Positions 56,349-64,000 of a stretch of 64,000 nt of DNA are shown here, piece by piece. The DNA is from an uncultured SAR324 cluster bacterium (GTDB lineage: Bacteria > SAR324 > NAC60-12), in the NCBI GenBank assembly GCA_902513935.1, contig CABXOR010000001.1, positions 1 to 64,000 on the forward strand, in the 5' to 3' direction. Position 1 is the first letter of the stretch. Each line of letters opens with the position of its first letter. The notes under the pieces are model-generated. The model ran no database searches. It had not been told where the DNA came from and saw only the letters and a list, made by a program, of their open reading frames with translations. The translations under genes and the position numbers were made by a program.

Positions 56349-57524
56349 TCAATACTGTAAAGCCTGTTCAAGATCTTCAATTAAGTCCTCCATCGATTCG
56401 ATACCAACGGACAGACGTATAAGACCATCCACTAAGCCTATTTTCTCCCTGCGTTCTAGTGGAATAGCTGCATGTGTCATGGATGCTGGATGTTGAATTA
56501 GGCTCTCCACTCCTCCAAGACTGACCGCAAAATGAAACAAATTGCAACGTTGAAGTACAGTATCTGCTCGTTTAAGACCTCCTTCTAAAACTATCGTGAT
56601 GATTGAGCCAAACCCATCCATCTGACTTTTTGCGATTTCGTATCCAGGATGATCTTTTAACCCCGGATAGTTTATAGATGCAATCCCAAGTCGAGATTGG
56701 TTTTCAAGCAAAAAGTTTGCAATACACTCTGCATTATAGAAATGCCTCTCCATCCGTACCGGGAGGGTTTTTAAAGATCTTAGCAATGTGGCGCAGTCGT
56801 TGGGACTTAAGACCGAGCCCAAAGCATTCTGAAGAAATCGGAGTTGATCTACCATACCTTCCGGAGCATAGCCTGAAATAGCCGCTACACCGGCTAACAA
56901 ATCCGAATGACCATTCAGGAATTTGGTGGCTGAATGAACTACCATATCTATCCCATGTTCAAGGGGTCTTTGGCAATATGGCGAGGCAAAAGTGTTGTCA
57001 CACACGCTAATTGCTTTAATCGATTTGGATAAAGCAGCTATTTTTTCCAGATCAACGATTTGCAATAGAGGATTAGAAGGTGTTTCAAACCAGAGCATCT
57101 TGGTTTCTTCTTTAATCGACTTACGTACTGAATCCAAATCAGAAAAATCGACAAAACTTACTTGATGGCCGCTGGATCTTCCTCTCACATTTGCAAAGAG
57201 ACGGTATATTCCACCATAAAGATCATCGTGCACTACAAGATGTGAACCTGCATCCATTAATTCAAGGACAGTGGCTGCTGCTGCTAGACCAGATGGGAAA
57301 GCAAACGCTGCTTGAGCTCCCTCTAAATCTGCAAGGCACGCCTCCAGAGTCAGACGGGTCGGATTAGCAGTTCTCGAATAGACAAAGCCCTTATTCTTAC
57401 CAATACCCTCCTGCACATAAGTCGATGCTGTATATACTGGTGCAATGATAGCTCCTGTTAGAGGGTCAGGTACCTGTCCGGCATGGATAGCTCTTGTGTT
57501 AAAATTTCTATGCTTAGTGGCCAT
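56349..57524 (-). CDS. Cys/Met-metabolism PLP enzyme (cystathionine gamma-lyase/synthase type)
   Basis: About 391 residues, a fold-type I PLP enzyme. ATG 57524 gives the family start MATKHRNFNTRAIHAGQ; an upstream ATG at 57575 adds 17 residues. The PLP Lys sits in VVHSATKFLNGHSDL, the cofactor-ring Tyr in APVYTASTYVQ, and the substrate-binding end SVGIESMEDLIEDLEQA is typical. It may be a cystathionine gamma-lyase, gamma-synthase or methionine gamma-lyase. Its divergent neighbour is MetE-like, which supports a sulfur amino-acid or thioether role. Confidence 0.88.
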   Translation of the reverse strand: MATKHRNFNTRAIHAGQVPDPLTGAIIAPVYTASTYVQEGIGKNKGFVYSRTANPTRLTLEACLADLEGAQAAFAFPSGLAAAATVLELMDAGSHLVVHDDLYGGIYRLFANVRGRSSGHQVSFVDFSDLDSVRKSIKEETKMLWFETPSNPLLQIVDLEKIAALSKSIKAISVCDNTFASPYCQRPLEHGIDMVVHSATKFLNGHSDLLAGVAAISGYAPEGMVDQLRFLQNALGSVLSPNDCATLLRSLKTLPVRMERHFYNAECIANFLLENQSRLGIASINYPGLKDHPGYEIAKSQMDGFGSIITIVLEGGLKRADTVLQRCNLFHFAVSLGGVESLIQHPASMTHAAIPLERREKIGLVDGLIRLSVGIESMEDLIEDLEQALQY

Positions 57525-57849
57525 GATTGTGTTTAAAAATAAAATTTGGATTGGTAATGAATTATTAAGAATCATTGCTTGTATGCATAACTACATCATC
57601 CAAGTAATTTGAGTCAAGTTTTAATCAAATTCAAACATTTGGTTATTTTTAAATAAAACAGTAATTATTAATTATGGAATGAACAAAAATGATATTTTTA
57701 CTGGTAAATTTATTAAGAAGATATCAACATGACATACGTATACAATGGAATTCACTATAAAATTTTCTTATAAAAAGTTTGATACGCCGATATATAATAG
57801 TATTCTTCAGACGAACGATTAAAGAACAAAAGAAAGGAGAAAAATAAAT
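57525..57849. promoter_or_regulatory. Divergent region between the PLP and MetE-like genes
   Basis: About 325 AT-rich bases. A palindromic CATACGTATAC lies near 57733. AAAGGAG at 57833-57839 is a strong ribosome site for the plus-strand gene. I looked for an S-box riboswitch and did not find one. Confidence 0.4.
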
Positions 57850-58992
57850 ATGAAATTAAGTAAAGATAGAATACTGACCACACATGTTGGCAGCCTTCCT
57901 CGTTCTGAAAAAGTTTTTAAACTTGTCTTCGCAAAGGAGGATGGAAAAAATCTAGACAAAAAAGAATATGACGAAGTTATTGCTGACGCTGTTAAAACAG
58001 TGGTAAAAAAACAAGAGGAAGTAGGAATAGATGTTGTAAGTGATGGAGAGCAAAGTAAGATCAGTTATGCCACATATATCAAAGACCGTCTGAATGGATT
58101 CGAGGGTGACAGTCCTCGACTCACTCCAAAAGATCTTGAAGAATTCCCAACATTTTCCTCGAGAGCATCAAAATCCGGCGGTGTTCCAACATACACCCGT
58201 CCACGTTGTACTGGGCCAGTTACAGTAAAGGACATGAAACCACTTGAAATCGATCTCGCAAATTTACGAAAGGCACTTGATGGGACTAGTTTCTCTGAAG
58301 CTTTCATGAACGCTGCTTCACCAGGTGTGATCGCTCTATTCCAGCCAAATGAATATTATCCCGATCACAAAAGATACCTCTATGCTTTAGCAGATTCAAT
58401 GAAAGCCGAATATGAAGGGATTGCGAAAGCGGGCTTTCTAATTCAGATTGATAGCCCTGATTTAGCTCTTGGACGTCATGTACTTTTCAAGGACAAAAGT
58501 GACGAAAAGTTCCTTTCTATGATTCAACTCCACATCGAAGCCCTAAATCATGCACTTGAGAACATATCCTCAGAAAAACTTCGTCTGCATGTCTGTTGGG
58601 GTAACTACCAGGGTCCTCACCACTGTGATATCGAGATGAAGAAAATTCTTCCTACAGTCCTAAAAGCCAAACCTCAGGCTCTTTCATTTGAAGGATCTAA
58701 CCCACGACACAGTCACGAATGGACTGTTTTCAGAGATTTCAAAATTCCTGAGGAGAAGATTTTGATTCCAGGTGTACTCGATTCGACAACAAACTTTGTA
58801 GAGCACCCTGAACTGGTTTCAGAACGAATTTGTCGATTTGCAGATATTGTTGGAAGAAATAGGGTAATTGCTGGCTCCGACTGCGGATTTTCTACATTCG
58901 CCGGTTTTGGAACAGTCGATGCTGACATAACCTATGCAAAACTTTCATCGCTGGCAAAAGGTGCAGAAATAGCTTCAAAAAAGCTTTGGTAA
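57850..58992 (+). CDS. MetE C-terminal-domain-like methyl/alkyl transferase
   Basis: A 380-residue stand-alone barrel of the cobalamin-independent methionine synthase C-terminal family. The zinc ligands are all present: His-x-Cys in LRLHVCWGNYQG, Glu in ALSFEGSNPR and Cys in AGSDCGFST near the end. Full MetE also has an N-terminal domain, absent here; short relatives include methyltransferases using other methyl donors and the epoxyalkane:CoM transferase. The acceptor is likely a thiol. It precedes a bicupin gene by about 110 nt. Confidence 0.87.
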   Translation: MKLSKDRILTTHVGSLPRSEKVFKLVFAKEDGKNLDKKEYDEVIADAVKTVVKKQEEVGIDVVSDGEQSKISYATYIKDRLNGFEGDSPRLTPKDLEEFPTFSSRASKSGGVPTYTRPRCTGPVTVKDMKPLEIDLANLRKALDGTSFSEAFMNAASPGVIALFQPNEYYPDHKRYLYALADSMKAEYEGIAKAGFLIQIDSPDLALGRHVLFKDKSDEKFLSMIQLHIEALNHALENISSEKLRLHVCWGNYQGPHHCDIEMKKILPTVLKAKPQALSFEGSNPRHSHEWTVFRDFKIPEEKILIPGVLDSTTNFVEHPELVSERICRFADIVGRNRVIAGSDCGFSTFAGFGTVDADITYAKLSSLAKGAEIASKKLW

Positions 58993-59103
58993 AATCTTTC
59001 CAGCATGGTGTGAAATTATTAACAAAAACACCCAACAGAGACCGCTTGACAAATTTTTGAAACTGTTTTCTTCACCAAAAAATAATAAATTTTTGTGTCA
59101 TCT

Positions 59104-60108
59104 ATGAAAACACTTGAAACTATGGGAAAAAGACTAGTTCGTAGGAGTGAAATGGTTCCCTGTAAAAGTGCCTTTATAGATGCTCATACTCCTGGGAGTC
59201 ATCTCAAGGACAACTTTAGTATTATTGGGCCAGGTGTAACAGAAAATAAAGAACAGTTCATCAATATACGCGAACCACATGGATTCAACATCGGAGCAGC
59301 TGGTCAGCCACCTCACATCAAAAACTCACTACATAGCCACTTCACAGCTGAGGTATTCATGATTCAAAAAGGAGCTTTCGAAATTTACTGGGGGTTGAAG
59401 GCTGAAAACCGGACAACTCTGTCTGAGGGAGACGTTATTTCTATACCAACAAATTGTTTTCGCGGTTTTGAAAACATAGGTAATAAATATGGATTCATGT
59501 TCGCAATTCTTGGAGGAGATGATACAGGCGGTGTTGAATGGGCTCCTCAAGTATTCGAAGAAGCTGAAGATCATGGACTAGTATTGCTTGAAGATTATGG
59601 AGTGTGGGATTCCAATAAGCATCCCATTCCAAAAGGTGCAAAACCAGTTAGACCTATGAGTCATGAAAAAGCCGCAACTTATGAGAACTACTCTACTGAA
59701 GAGATGGAGCTACGAATATGCCGCTCAGACTCTCTAAAACCACTAAAGAATCATTCTTTAAAACCTGGAGAATTCGGTTCAATTCAATTACATCGTTTAA
59801 TAGGAACAAAAGAATCTGTTATTCCTGGTGGAGATGGATTTGAATTATTACTCTCCGTCGCCAAACCAGGAGGAGGATTTAAAACGTTTTGCAGACCTGA
59901 AAAAGAAGTCCTAATCTGTTATGAAGGAATCTGGAAAGTCGATTGGACTGGTGAGGGCCAAAAAGGAAGTTTTTTGCTCAATGCCGGTGATTTGTTTTCA
60001 GTACCTGATCACTTTGAAAGGTCAATGGAATGTGTTGGGAAAAATGAGGGATCTCTATACTCTGTCATAAATGAAAACTCACCGAAAGATCCTAGTTGGA
60101 CTAACTGA
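59104..60108 (+). CDS. Bicupin protein
   Basis: About 334 residues with two cupin barrels. Barrel 1 has HSHFTAEVFMIQKGAFEIYWG then GDVISIPTNCFRGFEN (His-x-His...Glu and the late P-x-x-x-x-R/H motif); barrel 2, near residue 245-320, has LLLSVAKPGGG, EVLICYEGIWKVDW and AGDLFSVPDHFERSMEC. Metal ligands are clearer in barrel 1 (HSH). ATG 59104 is chosen; GTG 59095 is possible. Its role may be a dioxygenase, isomerase or sugar-binding enzyme; the operon-like position after the MetE-like gene is the only clue. Confidence 0.78.
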   Translation: MKTLETMGKRLVRRSEMVPCKSAFIDAHTPGSHLKDNFSIIGPGVTENKEQFINIREPHGFNIGAAGQPPHIKNSLHSHFTAEVFMIQKGAFEIYWGLKAENRTTLSEGDVISIPTNCFRGFENIGNKYGFMFAILGGDDTGGVEWAPQVFEEAEDHGLVLLEDYGVWDSNKHPIPKGAKPVRPMSHEKAATYENYSTEEMELRICRSDSLKPLKNHSLKPGEFGSIQLHRLIGTKESVIPGGDGFELLLSVAKPGGGFKTFCRPEKEVLICYEGIWKVDWTGEGQKGSFLLNAGDLFSVPDHFERSMECVGKNEGSLYSVINENSPKDPSWTN

Positions 60109-60174
60109 TTTTATCACCCTTTGTCTATTTTCTTGCGGTCTCCACTTAAGTTGCTAAATATATTAGCAAAAAAG
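60109..60174. other. Gap with 7-bp-arm inverted repeat
   Basis: TTGCTAA-ATATA-TTAGCAA at 60151-60169 is a perfect inverted repeat just outside the tRNA fragment. It is followed by an A run, so it does not look like a terminator for the plus-strand cupin gene, but reads as poly-T plus hairpin on the minus strand. Confidence 0.6.
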
Positions 60175-60219
60175 TGGTGGGTCGGTAGGGATTCGAACTC
60201 CGGACCACCGGATTAAAAG
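60175..60219 (-). other. 3' fragment of tRNA-Lys (UUU), likely att site
   Basis: On the minus strand the sequence runs from the anticodon loop (CTTTTAATC) through a GGTGGTC variable region and a TTCGAATCCCTACC T-arm to the acceptor end CCGACCCACCA, matching the 3' half of bacterial tRNA-Lys. No D-arm (GGTAGAGC) or 5' acceptor strand exists in the following bases, so it is not a tRNA. The T-stem shows mismatches by eye. Truncated 3' tRNA ends typically mark one edge of an integrated element. Confidence 0.65.
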
Positions 60220-60541
60220 AAAAAAAGTCATTTGGTAATCTTATTTTCACATAAGATTGCATCGTATAAAATAAAATTCAATAATATAATTAATAATTAT
60301 ATCAATAAAATATGTATAGTATAACGAATAATGTTGGAGCTTTACGAGGACATCAAACAAAAACAGGAATTTTTAATTGACTTTAACAATAATGAAAGAT
60401 AAATTAAATCCCGTAAAGCAACTAGTCTGAGCCTGTTAAAGTATCACTTGCTCAATGAGTTGTTTATGTAGACCGTAAACGGTTCAGTGAATTGTTTGCT
60501 ATAAAATCAATTTGTTAAAAATCCTAAAAAGGAGATGACAT
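60220..60541. other. AT-rich gap upstream of the PotD-like gene
   Basis: About 320 bases, very AT-rich at 60260-60330, no gene. The PotD-like gene's promoter should lie here, and AAAGGAG at 60529-60535 is its ribosome site. Confidence 0.4.
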
Positions 60542-61651
60542 ATGCAAGACAAGATGTTTTATAAAGACCTGGCATTCACAGGGGCGAAGGACTTCAAGAG
60601 CGGTAAGTTGGGCAGACGAGACTTCTTGTACCTTTGTGCCTTGGCTGGAGTTGCCACATCATCCGTGATCGCCGGCGATGCTGAAGCGGCAGCAAACGAA
60701 ATTGTGTTGTGGAACTGGGGGGGCGATGCCGTCAAATGCCATACTAGTGCTTTTGGTGCCGCATTCACAAAAGAATCCGGTCTTCCAGTCAAATACGATA
60801 CCTCAGGACCATTACAAGGGAAAATCAAGGAAATGGTGAATTCCGGAAATGTTACCGCTGATGTCGCAGATGCCGATGCCTTCGATGCAATTTCACTAGG
60901 CAAGTCCGGTCATTTGGAGAAAATTGATTATTCCGTCGTTGACAAGAAAAAGGTACTCAAGGGCTTCGCTTGGGATTACGGAGTCTCGATTATCTTTTAT
61001 GGTTATGCGTTCATGTATGATACAAAAAAATTCAAAGGCAACCCACCTAGCACTTGGGCGGATTTTTTCAATACCAAGAAATATCCCGGCAAGCGATCCT
61101 TGTATAAATGGGCGAATGGTTCGCTCGAAGGTGCCCTGATGGCCGATGGCGTGTCAAAAGACAAGGTCTATCCAATGGATCTTGACCGTGCGATCAACAA
61201 GATCAAGTCGATCAAATCCGATACAATTTTCTGGGGTTCTGGTTCTGCAGCACAACAAATGATTGTGAATGGTGAAGTTTCTATGGGCATGGTTTGGCTC
61301 AACCGCGCAAAGGCGGTAGAGGCTGACACCAACGGACGCTATCGACTCAACATGAATGAGGCGATTGCAATGCCCGGAGCTTATCTAGTTCCTAAGGGGA
61401 ATCCGGCTGGACGTGCAAATGTAATGAAATTTATTGCCTCGTGCCAAGTAGCTGAACGTCAAATCGAAATTCTTAGATGTCATGGGATGACTCCATCTAA
61501 CCCCGAAGCCTTCGGAATGATCCCAGACGACCTCAAGCGTTTTGCAGTGACTTCGAAAGAGAATCTTTCGCGAGTTCTCCTTAACGATCCTATTTGGTGG
61601 GCGAAAAATGGTGGAAATGCCGTCAATAAGTTTCTCGAAGCCATTGGCTAA
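60542..61651 (+). CDS. Polyamine-type ABC substrate-binding protein (PotD-like), Tat signal
   Basis: A 369-residue periplasmic receptor. The N-terminus carries a Tat export motif GRRDFLYLCALAG near residues 24-36, ending near AEA-AA. NEIVLWNWGGDAVKCHTSAF, GKIKEMVNSGNVTADVADAD and AWDYGVSIIFYGYAFMYDTK follow the PotD/PotF scheme, the WDYG region in place of the usual polyamine-site residues. It leads an operon with PotB- and PotC-like permeases but no ATPase. The ligand could be a polyamine or another amine-containing compound. Confidence 0.87.
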   Translation: MQDKMFYKDLAFTGAKDFKSGKLGRRDFLYLCALAGVATSSVIAGDAEAAANEIVLWNWGGDAVKCHTSAFGAAFTKESGLPVKYDTSGPLQGKIKEMVNSGNVTADVADADAFDAISLGKSGHLEKIDYSVVDKKKVLKGFAWDYGVSIIFYGYAFMYDTKKFKGNPPSTWADFFNTKKYPGKRSLYKWANGSLEGALMADGVSKDKVYPMDLDRAINKIKSIKSDTIFWGSGSAAQQMIVNGEVSMGMVWLNRAKAVEADTNGRYRLNMNEAIAMPGAYLVPKGNPAGRANVMKFIASCQVAERQIEILRCHGMTPSNPEAFGMIPDDLKRFAVTSKENLSRVLLNDPIWWAKNGGNAVNKFLEAIG

Positions 61652-61725
61652 CGACGTGCAAGAGTAGGACGATCGGCCCGATAATATTTAATTGGAAAAC
61701 CAGTAATGCGTCAAACGCCTACTGG

Positions 61726-62535
61726 TTGCTCGTGGTACCATTGTTTGGGCTGATCATTGTTCTCTATGCTTGGCCGGTAATAAATATTCTTTGGCTTGGA
61801 GTTTCTGACCCGGAACTAGGTATACAAAATTACAAGCTACTATTCACAAAGTCATCGCTGGTCAAGATTCTCTGGACTACAATACGTGTGTGCCTCATCA
61901 CGACAATCTTTAGCGTGGTGATTGGTTATCTGATTGCCTATGCCATGGTTCATCTAGTTGGACGAGAGCGAAGCTGGATGCTGACACTCGTACTGATTTC
62001 CTTCTGGGTCTCGGTCTTGGTCAGAGCTTTTTCTTGGCTGACACTGCTTAGTAGAAACGGTCTCGTCAACGCTGCACTGGTAGGCAGCGGACTGGCGGAA
62101 GAACCGATTAGCATGATTCGCAATGAATTTGGAGTTTTAATCGGCATGGTCCACTACATGGTTCCGTATGCGGTTCTCCCCCTGCTCGCAAATATGCAAG
62201 GAATTGATCATCGGGTTATGGATGCGTCCCGTAGTCTTGGTGCTGGCCCATTACTAACATTCGTGAGAATTTACCTGCCATTGACGAAACCGGGAGTAAT
62301 TGCAGCATCACTGCTCGTTTTCATTATCAGCTTGGGTTTTTATGTTACTCCAGCCTTGCTGGGTGGAGGACGGGTGCTCATGATTGCGGAATATGTGAGT
62401 GTGCAGATTCTCGTAACAGTACAATGGGGAGTGGCGGCAATGTTAGCAACTCTGTTACTTTCTGGGGTTCTTGCCCTTTTATACATCATGTCCAGATTTA
62501 TGAACATTGGTGAAGTTTTCGGGGCTAGAGCATGA
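61726..62535 (+). CDS. ABC permease, PotB-like
   Basis: About 269 residues, six helices, EAA-type loop VMDASRSLGAGPLLTFVRIY. No ATG exists at the expected N-terminus: the first usable start is TTG 61726, yet the frame is open upstream and reads NWKTSNASNAYW just before LLVVPLFGLIIVLYAW, as in normal PotB N-termini, so translation may begin at a rare start further up. Its stop overlaps the PotC-like start (ATGA). Confidence 0.85.
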   Translation: MLVVPLFGLIIVLYAWPVINILWLGVSDPELGIQNYKLLFTKSSLVKILWTTIRVCLITTIFSVVIGYLIAYAMVHLVGRERSWMLTLVLISFWVSVLVRAFSWLTLLSRNGLVNAALVGSGLAEEPISMIRNEFGVLIGMVHYMVPYAVLPLLANMQGIDHRVMDASRSLGAGPLLTFVRIYLPLTKPGVIAASLLVFIISLGFYVTPALLGGGRVLMIAEYVSVQILVTVQWGVAAMLATLLLSGVLALLYIMSRFMNIGEVFGARA

Positions 62536-63353
62536 CAAAAGAGAACAGTTCAGGTCGGAAATTTCTTCGTGGTTTTGCTTGGGCCGGACTTGCTTTCCTC
62601 GTCCTGCCAACGTTGATCGCCGTGCCAGTCTCACTGACACCAAAGCGTTATCTTTCTATGCCGACAGGAGAGGTTTCCCTGCGCCACTACATCAATCTTT
62701 TTAGTAGTACGGAGTGGATGTCGAGCATTGGACAGAGTACGATTATAGCTGGTTTTTCAGCACTAATTGCTACTGTACTTGGGACGCTCTGCGCCATTGG
62801 CCTGTGGCGAATATCATCTAGGGCATCGGAAGTTATCCGGGGGATTCTGTTGCTGCCCTTGATCATTCCGCCGATCATTTCGGCGATGGCCTTCTATCGA
62901 ATTTGGGTAAAACTAGGACTGCTGGACAGTTACTCGGGTATGATCATTGCCCATGCGATTCTAGCAGCACCAATAGTGTTGATCACAGTTTCTGCCTCGC
63001 TCGCTAATTTCGACCTGAGACTCGAACAGGCTTCGTGTAATCTTGGTGCATCGATTGGTACAACGTTGCGGCGTGTAGTTCTGCCGTCAATTAAACCGGG
63101 AATTTGGGCCGGCGCAATTTTCGCCTTTATTCTTTCGTGGGATGAAATTGTCGTTGCCTTGTTTATTGCCAAGTTTCGGATTATGACTCTCCCACGAAGA
63201 ATGTGGGACGGCATTCGTGAAAATACTGATCCGACTGTGGCCGCTTCTGCTGTTGTTTTGGTTCTTGTCACTATCAGCGCACTGACAATTTACACCATTA
63301 TGACTAATCACGTTAGGATACAGGGAAGTTCTGAGCGGGAAGAGAATAGTTAA
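62532..63353 (+). CDS. ABC permease, PotC-like
   Basis: A 273-residue permease with about six helices; FLVLPTLIAVPVSLTPKRYL is the first part and the EAA-type loop LEQASCNLGASIGTTLRRVV lies near residue 170. SWDEIVVALFI is a typical late helix. Its ATG overlaps the PotB-like stop by 4 nt. The ATPase partner would have to come from elsewhere, for example 41533. Confidence 0.88.
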   Translation: MTKENSSGRKFLRGFAWAGLAFLVLPTLIAVPVSLTPKRYLSMPTGEVSLRHYINLFSSTEWMSSIGQSTIIAGFSALIATVLGTLCAIGLWRISSRASEVIRGILLLPLIIPPIISAMAFYRIWVKLGLLDSYSGMIIAHAILAAPIVLITVSASLANFDLRLEQASCNLGASIGTTLRRVVLPSIKPGIWAGAIFAFILSWDEIVVALFIAKFRIMTLPRRMWDGIRENTDPTVAASAVVLVLVTISALTIYTIMTNHVRIQGSSEREENS

Positions 63354-63378
63354 ACATATTATAAAATATTAGACGGAA

Positions 63379-64000
63379 ATGGATATCGAGCTTAGCCACG
63401 AACAACGGATGTTGTTGGAGACAGTACAAGGATTTTTGGAGAAAGAAATTTACCCCCACGAAGAGGAGGTTGATCGTCTGGGGCGAGTACCATTAGAACT
63501 TGGTCGGCAGATTGAGAAACGCGCGATAGATATCGGATTGTTTGCCGCAAATCTGCCGGAATCTGTTGGCGGAGGTGGACTCGACTATCAGAGTTTGGTA
63601 CTGATTGAACGGGAATTCGGAAAAACCACCCATGCGCTTCATTCTTGGATTGCACGCCCTGCTGAAATTCTAATGGCTTGTGAAGGAGATCAGGTTGAGA
63701 AGTATTTGATACCTTGTGCTAGGGCAGAAAAACGGGAACTATTTGCCCTTACTGAACCGGAGGCGGGCTCCGACATCATGTCCATGAAGACCAACGCCCG
63801 TCTTGACGGAGAGGACTGGATTCTTAACGGTTCAAAACACTTCATTTCTGGTCCCGTCATGCCAGACTTCGCCATCGTTTTTGCAGTAACTGGAATGGAC
63901 GAAACCGAACGCGGCCGTCGCAAACGGATTACCGCTTTCCTTGTCGATGTTGGAACTGAGGGCTTCGATATATCCGAGGGAACCCGTTCAGTTAGTTATC
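63379..64000 (+). CDS. Acyl-CoA dehydrogenase, 3' end beyond the window
   Basis: The first ~207 residues of an acyl-CoA dehydrogenase (FAD flavoprotein oxidising acyl-CoA at the alpha-beta bond). MDIELSHEQRMLLETVQGFL begins the helical domain; GGGLDYQSLVLIEREFGK and ALTEPEAGSDIMSMKT with DWILNGSKHFISG are the FAD-binding and beta-domain hallmarks. The frame runs off the end without a stop. It starts 26 nt after the permease operon. The substrate class (caiA-like, short-chain) is a guess. Confidence 0.85.
   Translation, partial: MDIELSHEQRMLLETVQGFLEKEIYPHEEEVDRLGRVPLELGRQIEKRAIDIGLFAANLPESVGGGGLDYQSLVLIEREFGKTTHALHSWIARPAEILMACEGDQVEKYLIPCARAEKRELFALTEPEAGSDIMSMKTNARLDGEDWILNGSKHFISGPVMPDFAIVFAVTGMDETERGRRKRITAFLVDVGTEGFDISEGTRSVSY

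Noticed and set aside
57525..57849. Possible S-box or other riboswitch ahead of the MetE-like gene
   Set aside because: No conserved stem pattern or GC-rich helices; only AT-rich sequence with a short palindrome.

Overview
The window looks like a chromosomal piece of an AT-rich, Gram-negative, probably marine heterotrophic proteobacterium. Signs of this are a homodimeric-type pyruvate dehydrogenase operon, a Rho gene followed by ribosomal protein L31 and RF1, a TRAP transporter, several sugar and polyamine-type ABC importers, a BKACE enzyme and a HisD-like alcohol dehydrogenase. A deltaproteobacterial or SAR324-like source is my guess only; no taxonomic marker was searched.

Left part (1-18.3 kb), mostly housekeeping: an odd inverted junction between the rplU tail and an rpmA lacking its N-terminus, then trpS, purB, a FecR-like secreted protein, a MOSC protein, a FliM-like orphan, a membrane-anchored protein with 28-residue tandem repeats, the aceE-aceF-lpd operon with its own terminator, rho, rpmE, prfA and a fadH-like dienoyl-CoA reductase. 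From 18.4 to 26.2 kb one minus-strand operon holds an aldo/keto reductase, a proline-racemase-family enzyme, a TRAP transporter, an SDR without its catalytic Ser and Tyr, an EamA protein, a DapA-family lyase/aldolase and an ACT-domain protein. It probably imports and breaks down a small organic acid or (hydroxy)proline-like compound.

From 26.5 to 38.7 kb lies an amino-sugar regulon. nagA and nagB face a plus-strand operon of GH20 hexosaminidase, CUT1 ABC transporter, two isomerase/epimerase-like TIM barrels, a Gfo/Idh/MocA oxidoreductase and a BadF-type GlcNAc kinase. Together they would import, trim, phosphorylate, deacetylate and deaminate chitin- or peptidoglycan-derived N-acetylglucosamine.

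From 38.8 to 64 kb the DNA is accessory. It holds an MmgE/PrpD-CMD-BKACE-ABC ATPase operon, an amidohydrolase, a HisD-like/SDR/RraA operon, and the most unusual block (46.7-56.3 kb): a CUT1 transporter without an ATPase, embedded among four two-domain SnoaL/NTF2-like proteins of one subfamily, beside a more distant relative and a decayed second copy of the same module. Next come a divergent pair of sulfur-type enzymes (PLP Cys/Met enzyme and MetE C-terminal-like protein), a bicupin, a 3' fragment of tRNA-Lys that looks like an integration scar, and a PotD-PotB-PotC transporter followed by an acyl-CoA dehydrogenase that runs off the window. No CRISPR array, rRNA, intact tRNA, integrase or transposase gene was recognised.
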